Positions 1 to 6,308 of a stretch of DNA of 7,770 nucleotides are shown here, in pieces. The notes under the pieces are model-generated. The model did no database searches. It saw nothing but the letters and a program-made list of their open reading frames with translations, and was not told where the DNA came from. The stretch lies in assembly GCA_030654635.1 (NCBI GenBank), contig JAURXE010000762.1, forward strand, positions 1 through 7,770, read 5' to 3'. A program made the translations under genes and the position numbers. Positions within the stretch are counted from its first letter, which is position 1. The number at the start of each line of letters is the position of its first letter. The DNA is from Pseudomonas sp. GTDB taxonomy: Bacteria > Pseudomonadota > Gammaproteobacteria > Pseudomonadales > Pseudomonadaceae.

Positions 1-323
1 CCATCGCTGGCTTTAAAGTCCGCGAAGGCTGGCCGATTGGTGTGAAGGTGACTTTGCGCCGTGAGAAGATGTATGAGTTCCTGGATCGTCTGCTTGCGAT
101 CTCCCTGCCTCGGGTTCGCGACTTCCGCGGCCTGAATGCCAAGTCCTTCGATGGTCGTGGTAACTACAGCATGGGCGTTAAAGAGCAGATCATTTTCCCG
201 GAAATCGATTACGACAAAATCGACGCATTGCGCGGTCTGGATATCACTCTGACCACCACTGCCCGTAACGATGATGAAGGTCGTGCCTTGTTGCGCGCCT
301 TCAAATTCCCGTTCCGTAACTGA
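1..323 (+). CDS. rplE: 50S ribosomal protein L5, 3' part (start lies upstream of the window)
   Basis: L5 binds 5S rRNA in the central protuberance of the large subunit and contacts S13 and P-site tRNA across the subunit interface. Whole codons run from position 3 to a TGA at 321-323, giving about 106 C-terminal residues of a protein that is normally about 179 long. The visible part starts [13 protein letters not shown] and carries the strongly conserved L5 block [20 protein letters not shown], followed by [14 protein letters not shown] and the C-terminal [16 protein letters not shown] at 42 is an internal valine codon, not a start, because L5 homology continues upstream of it to the window edge. 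rpsN follows after 13 bases. The known E. coli S8 feedback site lies near the rplE start, so it cannot be judged here. Confidence 0.97.
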   Translation, partial: IAGFKVREGWPIGVKVTLRREKMYEFLDRLLAISLPRVRDFRGLNAKSFDGRGNYSMGVKEQIIFPEIDYDKIDALRGLDITLTTTARNDDEGRALLRAFKFPFRN

Positions 324-336
324 TTGGAGTAGGAAC

Positions 337-642
337 ATGGCCAAAACGAGCATGAAAAACCGTGAGCTGAAGCGTCAGCAAACGGTAGCTAAGTACGCCA
401 AAAAGCGTGCTGAGCTAAAAGCTACCATCGCCAATCCGAACTCCACTCCGGAAGCGCGTTGGGAAGCTCAGGTAGCCTTGCAGAAGCAGCCGCGCGATGC
501 TTGCGCTGCGCGTATGCGTAATCGCTGCCGTCTGACTGGTCGCCCGCATGGTGTTTACCGCAAGTTCGGCCTTGGCCGTAACAAGTTGCGTGAAGCGGCT
601 ATGCGCGGCGACGTACCAGGTCTGGTTAAAGCCAGCTGGTAA
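337..642 (+). CDS. rpsN: 30S ribosomal protein S14, zinc-free long form
   Basis: S14 is a late-assembling protein of the 30S head, next to S3 and S10 and near the A site. The product is 101 residues, the usual length of the long proteobacterial form. It starts [14 protein letters not shown] and holds the conserved C-terminal block [12 protein letters not shown] (61-72) followed by RKFGL and [17 protein letters not shown]. Only two cysteines (C56, C64) are present and no CxxC pairs, so this is the zinc-independent version. The start at 337 is set by GGAG at 326-329, 7 bases upstream, and by family length. An in-frame ATG at 271 would run through rplE and was rejected. In the E. coli operon rpsH follows closely. 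Here a 200-base non-coding stretch with a terminator comes next. Confidence 0.98.
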   Translation: MAKTSMKNRELKRQQTVAKYAKKRAELKATIANPNSTPEARWEAQVALQKQPRDACAARMRNRCRLTGRPHGVYRKFGLGRNKLREAAMRGDVPGLVKASW

Positions 643-661
643 GTCATTCGCGACAAAGTGC

Positions 662-683
662 GAGAGGCGGCTAGCGCCATCTC
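662..683 (+). other. hairpin in the rpsN 3' untranslated region
   Basis: GAGAGGCG (662-669) pairs with CGCC (675-678) and TCTC (680-683), leaving A679 bulged and a GCTAG loop. It starts 19 bases after the rpsN stop and precedes the terminator. No clean T run follows, so it is not itself a good terminator. It may protect the 3' end of the upstream transcript, which is inference. Confidence 0.45.
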
Positions 684-700
684 TTGTGCTCAGCGATTTT

Positions 701-734
701 GAATCAAGCCCCTTTTGGGGCTTGATTCATTTTT
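701..734 (+). terminator. intrinsic (Rho-independent) terminator after rpsN
   Basis: GAATCAAGCCCC (701-712) and GGGGCTTGATTC (717-728) form a perfect 12-base-pair stem around a TTTT loop. An ATTTTT run (729-734) follows at once. GC pairs sit at the loop end and AT pairs at the base, as in classical terminators. The opposite strand reads into an A-rich tail, so the element works in the plus direction. It should end or thin out transcription of the promoter-proximal spc genes before rpsH. The 3' arm also contains the -35 box of the next promoter. Termination efficiency cannot be read from the sequence. Confidence 0.85.
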
Positions 735-750
735 GAGCAGTCTATAGAAT
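722..750 (+). promoter_or_regulatory. predicted sigma-70 promoter for rpsH and downstream genes
   Basis: The -35 box TTGATT (722-727) and -10 box TAGAAT (745-750) are separated by exactly 17 bases. The -35 matches TTGACA at four positions and the -10 matches TATAAT at five. The following GCTCGGC discriminator is GC-rich, a property linked to stringent control by ppGpp and DksA at ribosomal promoters. Transcription would start near 756-758, giving a leader of about 86 bases before rpsH. The -35 box lies inside the 3' arm of the terminator stem, so the two elements share DNA. The call comes from sequence only. Confidence 0.7.
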
Positions 751-756
751 GCTCGG

Positions 757-842
757 CTCGCCGAACCATGACCATTTTTGTTGTGGGTTCGGTGACTCTT
801 AGCCGTAAGGCTAATTCTTTTTGTATTAGGAGCGTCTAGCCC
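757..842 (+). promoter_or_regulatory. structured 5' leader of rpsH, possible regulatory RNA
   Basis: The predicted leader has two parts. A longer stem pairs CGCCGAACC (759-767) with GGTTCGGTG (786-794), with one G-U pair and an 18-base loop. A compact hairpin, TTAGCC (799-804) and GGCTAA (809-814), is closed by a GTAA loop of GNRA type and followed by TTCTTTTTG. CTAAT (811-815) can instead pair with ATTAG (825-829), which covers the start of the Shine-Dalgarno AGGAG (828-832). The two pairings exclude each other. This resembles an attenuator or a feedback site, but the pairings are short and no ligand or protein is shown. Confidence 0.4.
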
Positions 843-1235
843 ATGAGTATGCAGGACCCGTTAGCGGACATGCTAACTCGTATCCGTAATGCCCAGATGG
901 CCGAAAAGTCCGTCGTAAGCATGCCATCTTCCACTTTGAAGGTGGCTGTAGCTAAAGTCTTGAAAGACGAAGGTTACATCGCGGAATTTAAAGTCAGCAG
1001 CGAAATTAAGCCGCTGCTCACCATCGAGCTGAAGTACTTCGAAGGCCGTCCAGTCATCGAAGAAGTGAAGCGCGTAAGTCGTCCTGGTCTTCGCCAGTAC
1101 AAGTCCGTCGGCGACCTTCCTAAGGTTCGCGGTGGTCTTGGTGTGTCTATCGTCACTACCAACAAAGGTGTGATGACTGACCGTGCTGCGCGCGCTGCCG
1201 GTATCGGTGGCGAAGTCCTTTGCACAGTGTTCTAA
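843..1235 (+). CDS. rpsH: 30S ribosomal protein S8
   Basis: S8 binds helix 21 of 16S rRNA in the platform of the small subunit and is a primary assembly protein. In E. coli it is also the translational repressor of the spc operon. The 130-residue product has the usual length and begins [18 protein letters not shown]. The conserved C-terminal RNA-binding segment is at 105-125, with [16 protein letters not shown] followed by IGGEV. The start at 843 is supported by AGGAG at 828-832, ten bases upstream. As the first gene after the predicted internal promoter, it would be the natural target for feedback by its own product, which is inference. Its stop codon overlaps the AAGGGGGG ribosome binding site of rplF. 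Confidence 0.98.
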   Translation: MSMQDPLADMLTRIRNAQMAEKSVVSMPSSTLKVAVAKVLKDEGYIAEFKVSSEIKPLLTIELKYFEGRPVIEEVKRVSRPGLRQYKSVGDLPKVRGGLGVSIVTTNKGVMTDRAARAAGIGGEVLCTVF

Positions 1236-1247
1236 GGGGGGATAAGC

Positions 1248-1781
1248 ATGTCTCGCGTCGCTAAGAACCCCGTAAAGCTGCCCGCTGGCGTTGAAATTAA
1301 ACTGTCAGGTCAGCAGCTTTCGGTTAAGGGTGCCAAGGGCACTCTAGATCTAAAAGTACATTCGTCCGTTGAAGTGACTGAGGAAGCCGGCGAGTTGCGT
1401 TTTGCAGCTCGTAATGGCGATCAGCAAACTCGCGCGATGGCCGGTACCACTCGTTCACTCGTGAACAACATGGTTCTCGGTGTTAGCCAAGGCTTCGAGC
1501 GTAAGCTCCAGTTGGTTGGTGTTGGTTACAAAGCGCAAGCTAAAGGCGAAGTGTTATCCCTGGCTCTAGGCTTCTCGCACCCAGTGGAATATGACTTGCC
1601 TGCCGGCATTACCGCTGAAACACCCAGCCAGACTGATATCCTGATTCGGGGTATTGATAAGCAGTTGGTTGGTCAGGTGGCCGCTGAGATCCGCGACTTC
1701 CGTCCACCAGAGCCGTACAAAGGCAAAGGTGTGCGTTACGCAGACGAAGTCGTCCGTCGTAAAGAAGCGAAGAAGAAGTAG
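1248..1781 (+). CDS. rplF: 50S ribosomal protein L6
   Basis: L6 lies near the L7/L12 stalk base and the sarcin-ricin loop, and binds helix 97 of 23S rRNA. The product is 177 residues, the usual length, made of two similar L6 folds at about 10-82 and 90-165. The family signature [16 protein letters not shown] is at 154-169, and a basic tail RRKEAKKK closes the protein. The start at 1248 is supported by a very G-rich Shine-Dalgarno (AAGGGGGG, 1234-1241) overlapping the rpsH stop. This makes translational coupling with rpsH likely. rplR follows after nine bases. Confidence 0.98.
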   Translation: MSRVAKNPVKLPAGVEIKLSGQQLSVKGAKGTLDLKVHSSVEVTEEAGELRFAARNGDQQTRAMAGTTRSLVNNMVLGVSQGFERKLQLVGVGYKAQAKGEVLSLALGFSHPVEYDLPAGITAETPSQTDILIRGIDKQLVGQVAAEIRDFRPPEPYKGKGVRYADEVVRRKEAKKK

Positions 1782-1790
1782 GGCTAGCAA

Positions 1791-2141
1791 ATGACCGACA
1801 AAAAAGTTACCCGTCTGCGTCGCGCGCGGAAAGCACGCCTGAAAATGCACGAATTAGAAGTCGTGCGTCTCTGCGTCTACCGCTCCTCGCAGCATATATA
1901 CGCCCAGGTCATCTCGGCCGACGGCAGCAAAGTCTTGGCCAGTGCCTCGACTTTGGATAAAGAATTGCGTGATGCTGCCACTGGCAACATTGACGCGGCC
2001 AAAAAGGTTGGGCTGCTGATTGCTGAGCGTGCGAAAGTCGCCGGCATTACTCAAGTTGCCTTCGATCGTTCGGGCTTCAAGTATCACGGTCGTGTTCAGG
2101 CACTGGCTGATGCTGCTCGTGAAGGCGGGATGGAGTTCTAA
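1791..2141 (+). CDS. rplR: 50S ribosomal protein L18
   Basis: L18 binds 5S rRNA together with L5 and L25 and helps dock it in the central protuberance. The product has 116 residues, matching the family. A basic N-terminal arm (about 1-20, rich in Arg and Lys) precedes the conserved domain. The C-terminal signature is at 91-113, including [20 protein letters not shown]. The nine-base gap after rplF (GGCTAGCAA) contains no good Shine-Dalgarno. The nearest purine stretch is AGAAGTAGGG across the rplF stop (1774-1783), so translation probably depends on ribosomes coming from rplF. The start codon is still secure from family length. Confidence 0.97.
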   Translation: MTDKKVTRLRRARKARLKMHELEVVRLCVYRSSQHIYAQVISADGSKVLASASTLDKELRDAATGNIDAAKKVGLLIAERAKVAGITQVAFDRSGFKYHGRVQALADAAREGGMEF

Positions 2142-2144
2142 GTT

Positions 2145-2645
2145 ATGTCAAATAACGACCAAAAGCGCGACGAAGGCTACATCGAGAAGTTGGTTCAAGT
2201 TAACCGTGTTGCTAAGACCGTTAAAGGCGGCCGTATCTTCACTTTCACCGCGTTGACCGTGGTGGGTGATGGTAAGGGTCGTGTAGGTTTTGGCCGTGGT
2301 AAGTCTCGTGAAGTGCCTGCTGCTATCCAGAAAGCTATGGAAGCTGCCCGTCGCAACATGATTCAAGTGGATCTTAACGGTACCACTCTGCAGTACGCGA
2401 TGAAGTCTGGTCATGGCGCCTCTAAGGTGTACATGCAGCCTGCGTCTGAAGGTACTGGCATCATCGCTGGCGGCGCAATGCGTGCTGTTCTCGAAGTTGC
2501 TGGCGTGCAGAACGTCTTGGCCAAGTGCTACGGCTCGACTAACCCAGTAAACGTGGTTCACGCCACTTTTAAAGGTTTGAAGGCTATGCAGTCCCCTGCC
2601 TCTATTGCTGCTAAGCGCGGCAAGACTGTTCAGGAGATCTTCTGA
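2145..2645 (+). CDS. rpsE: 30S ribosomal protein S5
   Basis: S5 sits at the mRNA entry side of the small subunit, contributes to decoding accuracy and mRNA unwinding, and lies next to the spectinomycin site. The 166-residue product carries the double-stranded-RNA-binding-like N-terminal domain (about 12-75) with [20 protein letters not shown]. The C-terminal domain contains [20 protein letters not shown] (97-116) and [10 protein letters not shown]. The loop where spectinomycin-resistance changes arise in E. coli (around KTVKGGR, 24-30) appears intact. The start at 2145 is supported by GGAG at 2132-2135, nine bases upstream and inside the end of rplR. The gap to rplR is three bases. Confidence 0.98.
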   Translation: MSNNDQKRDEGYIEKLVQVNRVAKTVKGGRIFTFTALTVVGDGKGRVGFGRGKSREVPAAIQKAMEAARRNMIQVDLNGTTLQYAMKSGHGASKVYMQPASEGTGIIAGGAMRAVLEVAGVQNVLAKCYGSTNPVNVVHATFKGLKAMQSPASIAAKRGKTVQEIF

Positions 2646-2647
2646 TC

Positions 2648-2830
2648 ATGGCTACTGCAACCGTAAAAGTTACGCTGATCAAAAGCATGACCGGCCGGAT
2701 CCCTAACCACAAATTGTGCGTTAAGGGTTTGGGTCTGCGTCGTATCGGTCACACTGTAGAAGTGCTGGATACTCCCGAGAATCGCGGGATGATCAACAAG
2801 GCTTACTACATGCTGCGCGTCGAGGTTTAA
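2648..2830 (+). CDS. rpmD: 50S ribosomal protein L30
   Basis: L30 is a small, non-essential 23S rRNA-binding protein of the large subunit. The product has 60 residues and starts [17 protein letters not shown]. It carries the L30 signature at 25-35 ([11 protein letters not shown]), followed by [20 protein letters not shown]. The start at 2648 follows AGGAG at 2632-2636, eleven bases upstream and within the end of rpsE. It lies two bases after the rpsE stop and ends three bases before rplO, so coupled translation is likely. Confidence 0.96.
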   Translation: MATATVKVTLIKSMTGRIPNHKLCVKGLGLRRIGHTVEVLDTPENRGMINKAYYMLRVEV

Positions 2831-2833
2831 TCG

Positions 2834-3268
2834 ATGAAACTCAATGATCTGAGTCCAGCCCCGGGTTCGCGTCGCGTTAAGCAGCGCGTCGGCCGTGGTA
2901 TTGGTAGCGGTTTGGGCAAAACTTGCGGCCGCGGCCACAAGGGCCAGTCTTCGCGCTCCGGTGGCACCATTGCTCCGGGTTTTGAAGGCGGCCAGCAGCC
3001 ACTGCACCGTCGTTTGCCGAAGTTCGGCTTCGTCTCCTTGAAGGCTATGGATCGCGCAGAAGTGCGTACTTCAGAGCTGAACAAAGTGGAAGGCGGCGTT
3101 GTAACTCTGCAAACGCTCAAGGATGCCAACCTGATTAATCAAAACGTACAGCGCGTGAAAGTGATGCTGTCCGGTGAGATTACTCGCGCTGTCACCCTCA
3201 AAGGTATCGCTGCCACCAAAGGTGCGCGTGCGGCTATCGAAGCAGCTGGCGGCAAGTTCGAGGAATAA
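2834..3268 (+). CDS. rplO: 50S ribosomal protein L15
   Basis: L15 is an assembly protein of the large subunit whose long N-terminal extension threads into 23S rRNA. The product is 144 residues, the standard length. The glycine- and arginine-rich extension covers about 10-50 ([20 protein letters not shown]), then [17 protein letters not shown]. The globular C-terminal domain ends [15 protein letters not shown]. The start at 2834 is supported by GAGG at 2822-2825, eight bases upstream inside rpmD. Its TAA stop is directly followed by the secY ATG with no spacer. Confidence 0.98.
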   Translation: MKLNDLSPAPGSRRVKQRVGRGIGSGLGKTCGRGHKGQSSRSGGTIAPGFEGGQQPLHRRLPKFGFVSLKAMDRAEVRTSELNKVEGGVVTLQTLKDANLINQNVQRVKVMLSGEITRAVTLKGIAATKGARAAIEAAGGKFEE

Positions 3269-4597
3269 ATGGCTAAGCAAGGTGCTCTCTCAAGTCTAAG
3301 CAATGGCGGGTTGTCCGAGCTCTGGGCGCGTCTGCGGTTTCTCCTGTTGGCGATTATCGTCTACCGGATTGGCGCACACATTCCAGTTCCTGGCATCAAT
3401 CCTGAGCGGCTGGCTGCTCTGTTTCGGCAGAATGAGGGGACCATTCTTAGCTTGTTCAACATGTTTTCTGGTGGCGCGCTGGAACGGATGAGTATTTTTG
3501 CGTTGGGGATCATGCCGTACATTTCGGCATCGATCATCATGCAATTGATGACCACTGTTAGCCCGCAGCTAGAGCAGTTGAAGAAGGAAGGTGAGTCTGG
3601 CCGTCGTAAGATTAGCCAGTACACCCGCTACGGCACTGTAATCCTGGCATTGGTTCAAGCCACCGGCATGTCGGTTGGCTTGGCTGGTCAGGGTGTGGCT
3701 TTTTCGGCTGATTTCGGCTTTCACTTCGTGGCTGTTACCACCTTCGTGGCTGGCGCAATGTTCATGATGTGGTTGGGCGAGCAGATCACTGAGCGCGGTG
3801 TCGGCAACGGTATTTCGATGCTGATTTTTGCAGGTATCGTGGCCGGTCTGCCGAGTGCTATTGGGCAGTCTTTCGAGTCTGCGCGTTTGGGCGATATTAA
3901 TATCTTCGCCCTGGTGGCTATCGGTTTGTTGGCGGTGGCGATCATCGGTTTTGTGGTGTTTATTGAGCGTGGTCAGCGCCGTATTGCGGTGCACTATGCC
4001 AAGCGTCAGCAGGGCCGTAAGGTTTTTGCTGCGCAAACTAGCCACTTGCCTTTGAAGGTGAACATGGCGGGTGTGATTCCGGCTATTTTCGCCAGCAGCA
4101 TCTTGCTGTTTCCTGCCTCGTTAGGTGCCTGGTTTGGTCAGTCCGAAGGGATGGGCTGGATGCAGGATCTATCGCAGGCAATCGCTCCGGGTCATCCGTT
4201 GAATATCTTGCTGTTTAGTGCGGGGATTATTTTCTTCTGCTTCTTCTACACGGCCTTGATGTTCAATCCAAAAGACGTAGCGGAAAACCTGAAAAAGTCC
4301 GGTGCCTTTATTCCGGGTATCCGTCCAGGTGAGCAGTCGGCGCGCTATATCGATGGCGTATTGACTCGTTTGACCATGTTCGGTGCTCTGTACATGACGG
4401 CCGTATGCTTGTTGCCCCAGTTCCTAGTGGTGGCGGCCAACGTACCGTTCTATCTTGGCGGGACCTCGTTGCTGATCGTGGTAGTGGTTGTGATGGACTT
4501 TATGGCCCAAGTGCAATCTCACCTCGTTTCGCACCAGTATGAATCCCTGATGAAGAAAACTAACCTGAAGGGCTACGGCAGCGGCATGCTCCGCTGA
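3269..4597 (+). CDS. secY: preprotein translocase subunit SecY
   Basis: SecY is the channel subunit of the SecYEG translocon in the inner membrane. It passes unfolded proteins driven by SecA and inserts membrane proteins from ribosomes. The product is 442 residues with ten membrane segments, roughly at 21-40, 74-96, 118-138, 151-171, 180-199, 211-231, 267-287, 311-331, 366-386 and 397-415. The plug region is [14 protein letters not shown] (64-77). The cytosolic loop motif [10 protein letters not shown] includes R352, equivalent to E. coli R357, which SecA function needs. The C-terminus has [11 protein letters not shown] and ends GYGSGMLR, as in Pseudomonas. ATG at 3269 abuts the rplO stop, with GAGGA (3260-3264) only four bases away, so translation is coupled to rplO. 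Its place inside a ribosomal operon is conserved. Confidence 0.98.
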
Positions 4598-4625
4598 AGT
4601 GTCTGTAAGGTTCGAGGAGTTGGTG

Positions 4626-4742
4626 ATGAAAGTTCGTGCATCGGTGAAAAAGCTGTGCCGTAACTGCAAGATTATTCGCCGCGAAGGTGTCGTGCGCGTA
4701 ATCTGCAGCGCTGAACCGCGTCATAAGCAGCGCCAAGGCTGA
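4626..4742 (+). CDS. rpmJ: 50S ribosomal protein L36, zinc-binding form
   Basis: L36 is the smallest large-subunit protein and binds 23S rRNA near the L7/L12 stalk base. The 38-residue product starts [15 protein letters not shown] and ends with PRHKQRQG. It keeps all four zinc ligands of the zinc-ribbon form: C11, C14, C27 and H33. Many genomes also carry a second, cysteine-free copy used under zinc shortage. None is visible here. AGGAG at 4615-4619 stands six bases before the ATG. An in-frame GTG at 4623 is possible but does not fit the family start. The gene lies 28 bases after secY and closes the spc operon. Confidence 0.97.
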
Positions 4743-4761
4743 TTTTGACTTAAAGCGTAAA

Positions 4762-4789
4762 AGCCCGGTAGCTAGTGCGCTACTGGGTT
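4762..4789 (+). terminator. terminator-like hairpin at the end of the spc operon
   Basis: AGCCCGGTAGC (4762-4772) pairs with GCTACTGGGTT (4779-4789) in an 11-pair stem with two G-U pairs and a six-base loop. The tail GATTATTTGCTATT is T-rich but interrupted, so termination may be partial. The position after rpmJ matches the spc-alpha boundary known in E. coli. The last two bases of the stem belong to the -35 box of the next promoter. Confidence 0.55.
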
Positions 4790-4816
4790 GATTATTTGCT
4801 ATTACAGCGTTAATAT
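4788..4816 (+). promoter_or_regulatory. predicted alpha-operon promoter (sigma-70 type)
   Basis: TTGATT (4788-4793) and TAATAT (4811-4816) are spaced by 17 bases. The discriminator that follows, CGCGCGCCC, is strongly GC-rich, as expected for a promoter under stringent control. Transcription would start near 4822-4824, giving a leader of about 50 bases. E. coli also has an alpha promoter in this junction. The -35 hexamer is identical to the one before rpsH. The -10 matches the consensus at four of six positions. Confidence 0.65.
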
Positions 4817-4820
4817 CGCG

Positions 4821-4874
4821 CGCCCTTTTCTTGGCTTTGAAGGGTGTCGGTAGCTGTCAAAGGAGTCCAACTGA
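4821..4874 (+). promoter_or_regulatory. short leader of the alpha operon, candidate S4 regulatory site
   Basis: CGCCCTTT (4821-4828) can pair with GAAGGGTG (4839-4846), and the loop contains TTGG (4831-4834), which is complementary to CCAA (4867-4870) between the Shine-Dalgarno AAAGGAG (4859-4865) and the start codon. That gives a possible small pseudoknot next to the start site. In E. coli, S4 represses this operon by binding a leader pseudoknot, but that leader is about twice as long. Four base pairs is weak support. Confidence 0.3.
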
Positions 4875-5231
4875 ATGGCCCGTATTGCAGGCGTAAACAT
4901 TCCGGATAACAAGCACACTGTTATCTCGCTGACCTACATCTTTGGTGTCGGTCGCACAACAGCACAGAAGATTTGTGCAACTACCGGGGTTAACCCGGCA
5001 GCTAAAATCAAAGATCTGAGCGACGAGCAGGTCGAATTGTTGCGTGGAGCAGTTGCCCAGGTTAATACCGAAGGTGATCTGCGTCGCGAGATCAACATGA
5101 AAATCAAGCGCTTGATGGACCTAGGCTGCTATCGCGGTCTGCGTCATCGTCGTGGCCTACCGGCACGCGGTCAGCGTACTAAGACCAACGCGCGTACCCG
5201 TAAGGGCCCGCGTAAGCCGATCCGCAAGTAA
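4875..5231 (+). CDS. rpsM: 30S ribosomal protein S13
   Basis: S13 is in the head of the small subunit, forms bridges to L5 and the 23S A-site finger, and its C-terminal tail touches P-site tRNA. The product has 118 residues and starts [14 protein letters not shown]. It shows the FGVGRT turn (23-28), the conserved block [20 protein letters not shown] (66-85), then [20 protein letters not shown]. The basic tail GPRKPIRK closes it. AAAGGAG at 4859-4865 is the strongest Shine-Dalgarno in the alpha operon, nine bases before the ATG. It is the first gene of the alpha operon; rpsK follows after 30 bases. Confidence 0.98.
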   Translation: MARIAGVNIPDNKHTVISLTYIFGVGRTTAQKICATTGVNPAAKIKDLSDEQVELLRGAVAQVNTEGDLRREINMKIKRLMDLGCYRGLRHRRGLPARGQRTKTNARTRKGPRKPIRK

Positions 5232-5261
5232 TCGCGCTCGCGAATCGACAGGAATATAGTC

Positions 5262-5651
5262 ATGGCAAAACCTGCTGCTCGTCCTCGTAAAAAAATCAAA
5301 AAGACAGTGGTTGATGGCATCGCCCACATCCACGCGTCTTTCAACAACACTATTGTGACCATTACTGACCGTCAGGGTAACGCGCTTTCTTGGGCTACCT
5401 CGGGTGGTTCAGGTTTCCGCGGTTCACGCAAGTCCACTCCGTTCGCTGCCCAGGTGGCTGCTGAACGTGCTGGTCAAGCTGCGCTGGAATACGGCCTGAA
5501 AAACCTCGACGTTAACGTCAAGGGTCCAGGTCCAGGTCGTGAGTCCGCTGTCCGTGCTTTGAACGGTTGCGGTTACAAGATCGCCAGCATCACCGACGTG
5601 ACGCCAATCCCGCATAACGGGTGCCGTCCGCCGAAGAAGCGTCGCGTGTAA
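5262..5651 (+). CDS. rpsK: 30S ribosomal protein S11
   Basis: S11 lies in the platform of the small subunit near the mRNA exit and the E site, together with S7, S18 and S21. The product is 129 residues. It contains the core [18 protein letters not shown], the block [15 protein letters not shown], and the C-terminal signature [21 protein letters not shown]119-G120 corresponds to the Asn-Gly site reported to become isoaspartate in E. coli S11. The start at 5262 is supported by AGGAA at 5250-5254, seven bases upstream. rpsD follows after 15 bases. Confidence 0.98.
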   Translation: MAKPAARPRKKIKKTVVDGIAHIHASFNNTIVTITDRQGNALSWATSGGSGFRGSRKSTPFAAQVAAERAGQAALEYGLKNLDVNVKGPGPGRESAVRALNGCGYKIASITDVTPIPHNGCRPPKKRRV

Positions 5652-5666
5652 TCAGGAGACAGATAA

Positions 5667-6287
5667 ATGGCACGTTACATTGGTCCAAAATGCAAACTGT
5701 CTCGTCGTGAAGGCACAGATCTTTTCCTGAAAAGCGGTGTACGCGCTCTGGAAACGAAGTGCAACATCGAAGCAGCCCCAGGTATTCACGGCCAACGCCG
5801 TGGCCGTCAGTCTGACTACGGCACCCAGCTGCGTGAGAAGCAAAAAGTTCGTCGTATCTACGGTGTACTTGAGCGTCAATTCAGTGGTTATTACAAAGAA
5901 GCTGCCGCTCGTAAAGGCGCTACTGGTGAGAACCTGCTGCAGATTCTTGAGTGCCGCCTGGACAACGTCGTTTACCGTATGGGTTATGGCGCTACTCGCG
6001 CTGAATCCCGTCAGCTGGTTTCGCATAAAGCGATCAGCATCAACGGTAAAACCGTAAACGTCCCGTCTTACCAGGTTAGTGCTGGTGACGTGGTAGCGAT
6101 TCGTGAGAAGTCGAAGAATCAGCTGCGCATCGTTCAAGCTCTTGAACTGTGTGCCCAGCGTGGCCGCGTTGAGTGGGTAGAAGTTGACGTTGAGAAGAAG
6201 TCGGGCGTGTTTAAAAGCGTTCCTGCTCGCAGCGATCTGTCTGCCGACATCAACGAAAGCCTGATTGTCGAGCTCTACTCCAAGTAA
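5667..6287 (+). CDS. rpsD: 30S ribosomal protein S4
   Basis: S4 is a primary 16S rRNA-binding protein that nucleates assembly of the 5' domain, helps form the mRNA entry helicase site, and in E. coli represses the alpha operon and acts in rRNA antitermination. The 206-residue product begins [16 protein letters not shown] and has [17 protein letters not shown] (56-72), the S4 RNA-binding domain at about 96-156 ([20 protein letters not shown], then [11 protein letters not shown]), and the C-terminal [10 protein letters not shown] followed by LIVELYSK. The zinc-finger set of some bacterial S4 proteins is not complete: only C9 and C32 remain in that region. AGGAG at 5654-5658 lies eight bases before the start. 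Confidence 0.98.
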   Translation: MARYIGPKCKLSRREGTDLFLKSGVRALETKCNIEAAPGIHGQRRGRQSDYGTQLREKQKVRRIYGVLERQFSGYYKEAAARKGATGENLLQILECRLDNVVYRMGYGATRAESRQLVSHKAISINGKTVNVPSYQVSAGDVVAIREKSKNQLRIVQALELCAQRGRVEWVEVDVEKKSGVFKSVPARSDLSADINESLIVELYSK

Positions 6288-6308
6288 GGGCTAGTAATAG
6301 GTGCATCC

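Larger units (their letters stand above)
643..842 (+). other. rpsN-rpsH intergenic region with hairpins, terminator and promoter
   Basis: This 200-base gap is the longest non-coding stretch in the window. In order it holds: a hairpin at 662-683 (GAGAGGCG paired with CGCC-A-TCTC, one bulged A, five-base loop); an intrinsic terminator at 701-734; a promoter at 722-750; a leader with a nine-pair stem (759-767 with 786-794, including one G-U pair); a small hairpin at 799-814; and the rpsH ribosome binding site AGGAG at 828-832. A 62-codon open frame from 548 to 736 overlaps rpsN in another frame, uses the terminator stem as codons and has no family resemblance, so I read the region as regulatory RNA and DNA rather than coding. 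I see no tRNA or known riboswitch. Confidence 0.8.

Noticed and set aside
271..336. Upstream in-frame ATG that would extend rpsN by 22 residues
   Set aside because: The extension runs through rplE codons, and S14 starts at MAK with GGAG seven bases before it.
548..736. Open frame of 62 codons crossing the rpsN end and the terminator
   Set aside because: It overlaps rpsN in another frame, has no ribosome binding site or family resemblance, and its 3' part is the terminator stem.
643..842. A tRNA, small RNA gene or known riboswitch in the rpsN-rpsH gap
   Set aside because: No cloverleaf or recognised riboswitch core is visible. The hairpins are explained by a terminator and a leader.
2148..2561. 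Long antisense open frame opposite rpsE (137 codons), with similar ones opposite secY (3569-4045), rpsD (5652-6137), rpoA (6291-6692) and rplQ (7347-7754)
   Set aside because: They lie fully opposite strongly conserved genes, and their length follows from the codon bias of the sense strand. None shows a recognisable domain or a credible start.
4623..4625. In-frame GTG one codon before the rpmJ ATG
   Set aside because: L36 proteins start MKVR, and the ATG has good spacing to AGGAG.
5232..5243. Palindrome TCGCGCTCGCGA between rpsM and rpsK
   Set aside because: It would leave only a four-pair stem with a four-base loop, with no T run; likely incidental.
1781..6294. GGGCTAG just after the stop of both rplF (1781-1787) and rpsD (6288-6294)
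   Set aside because: Seven bases shared at two places is within chance for a window this size, and no common structure surrounds them.
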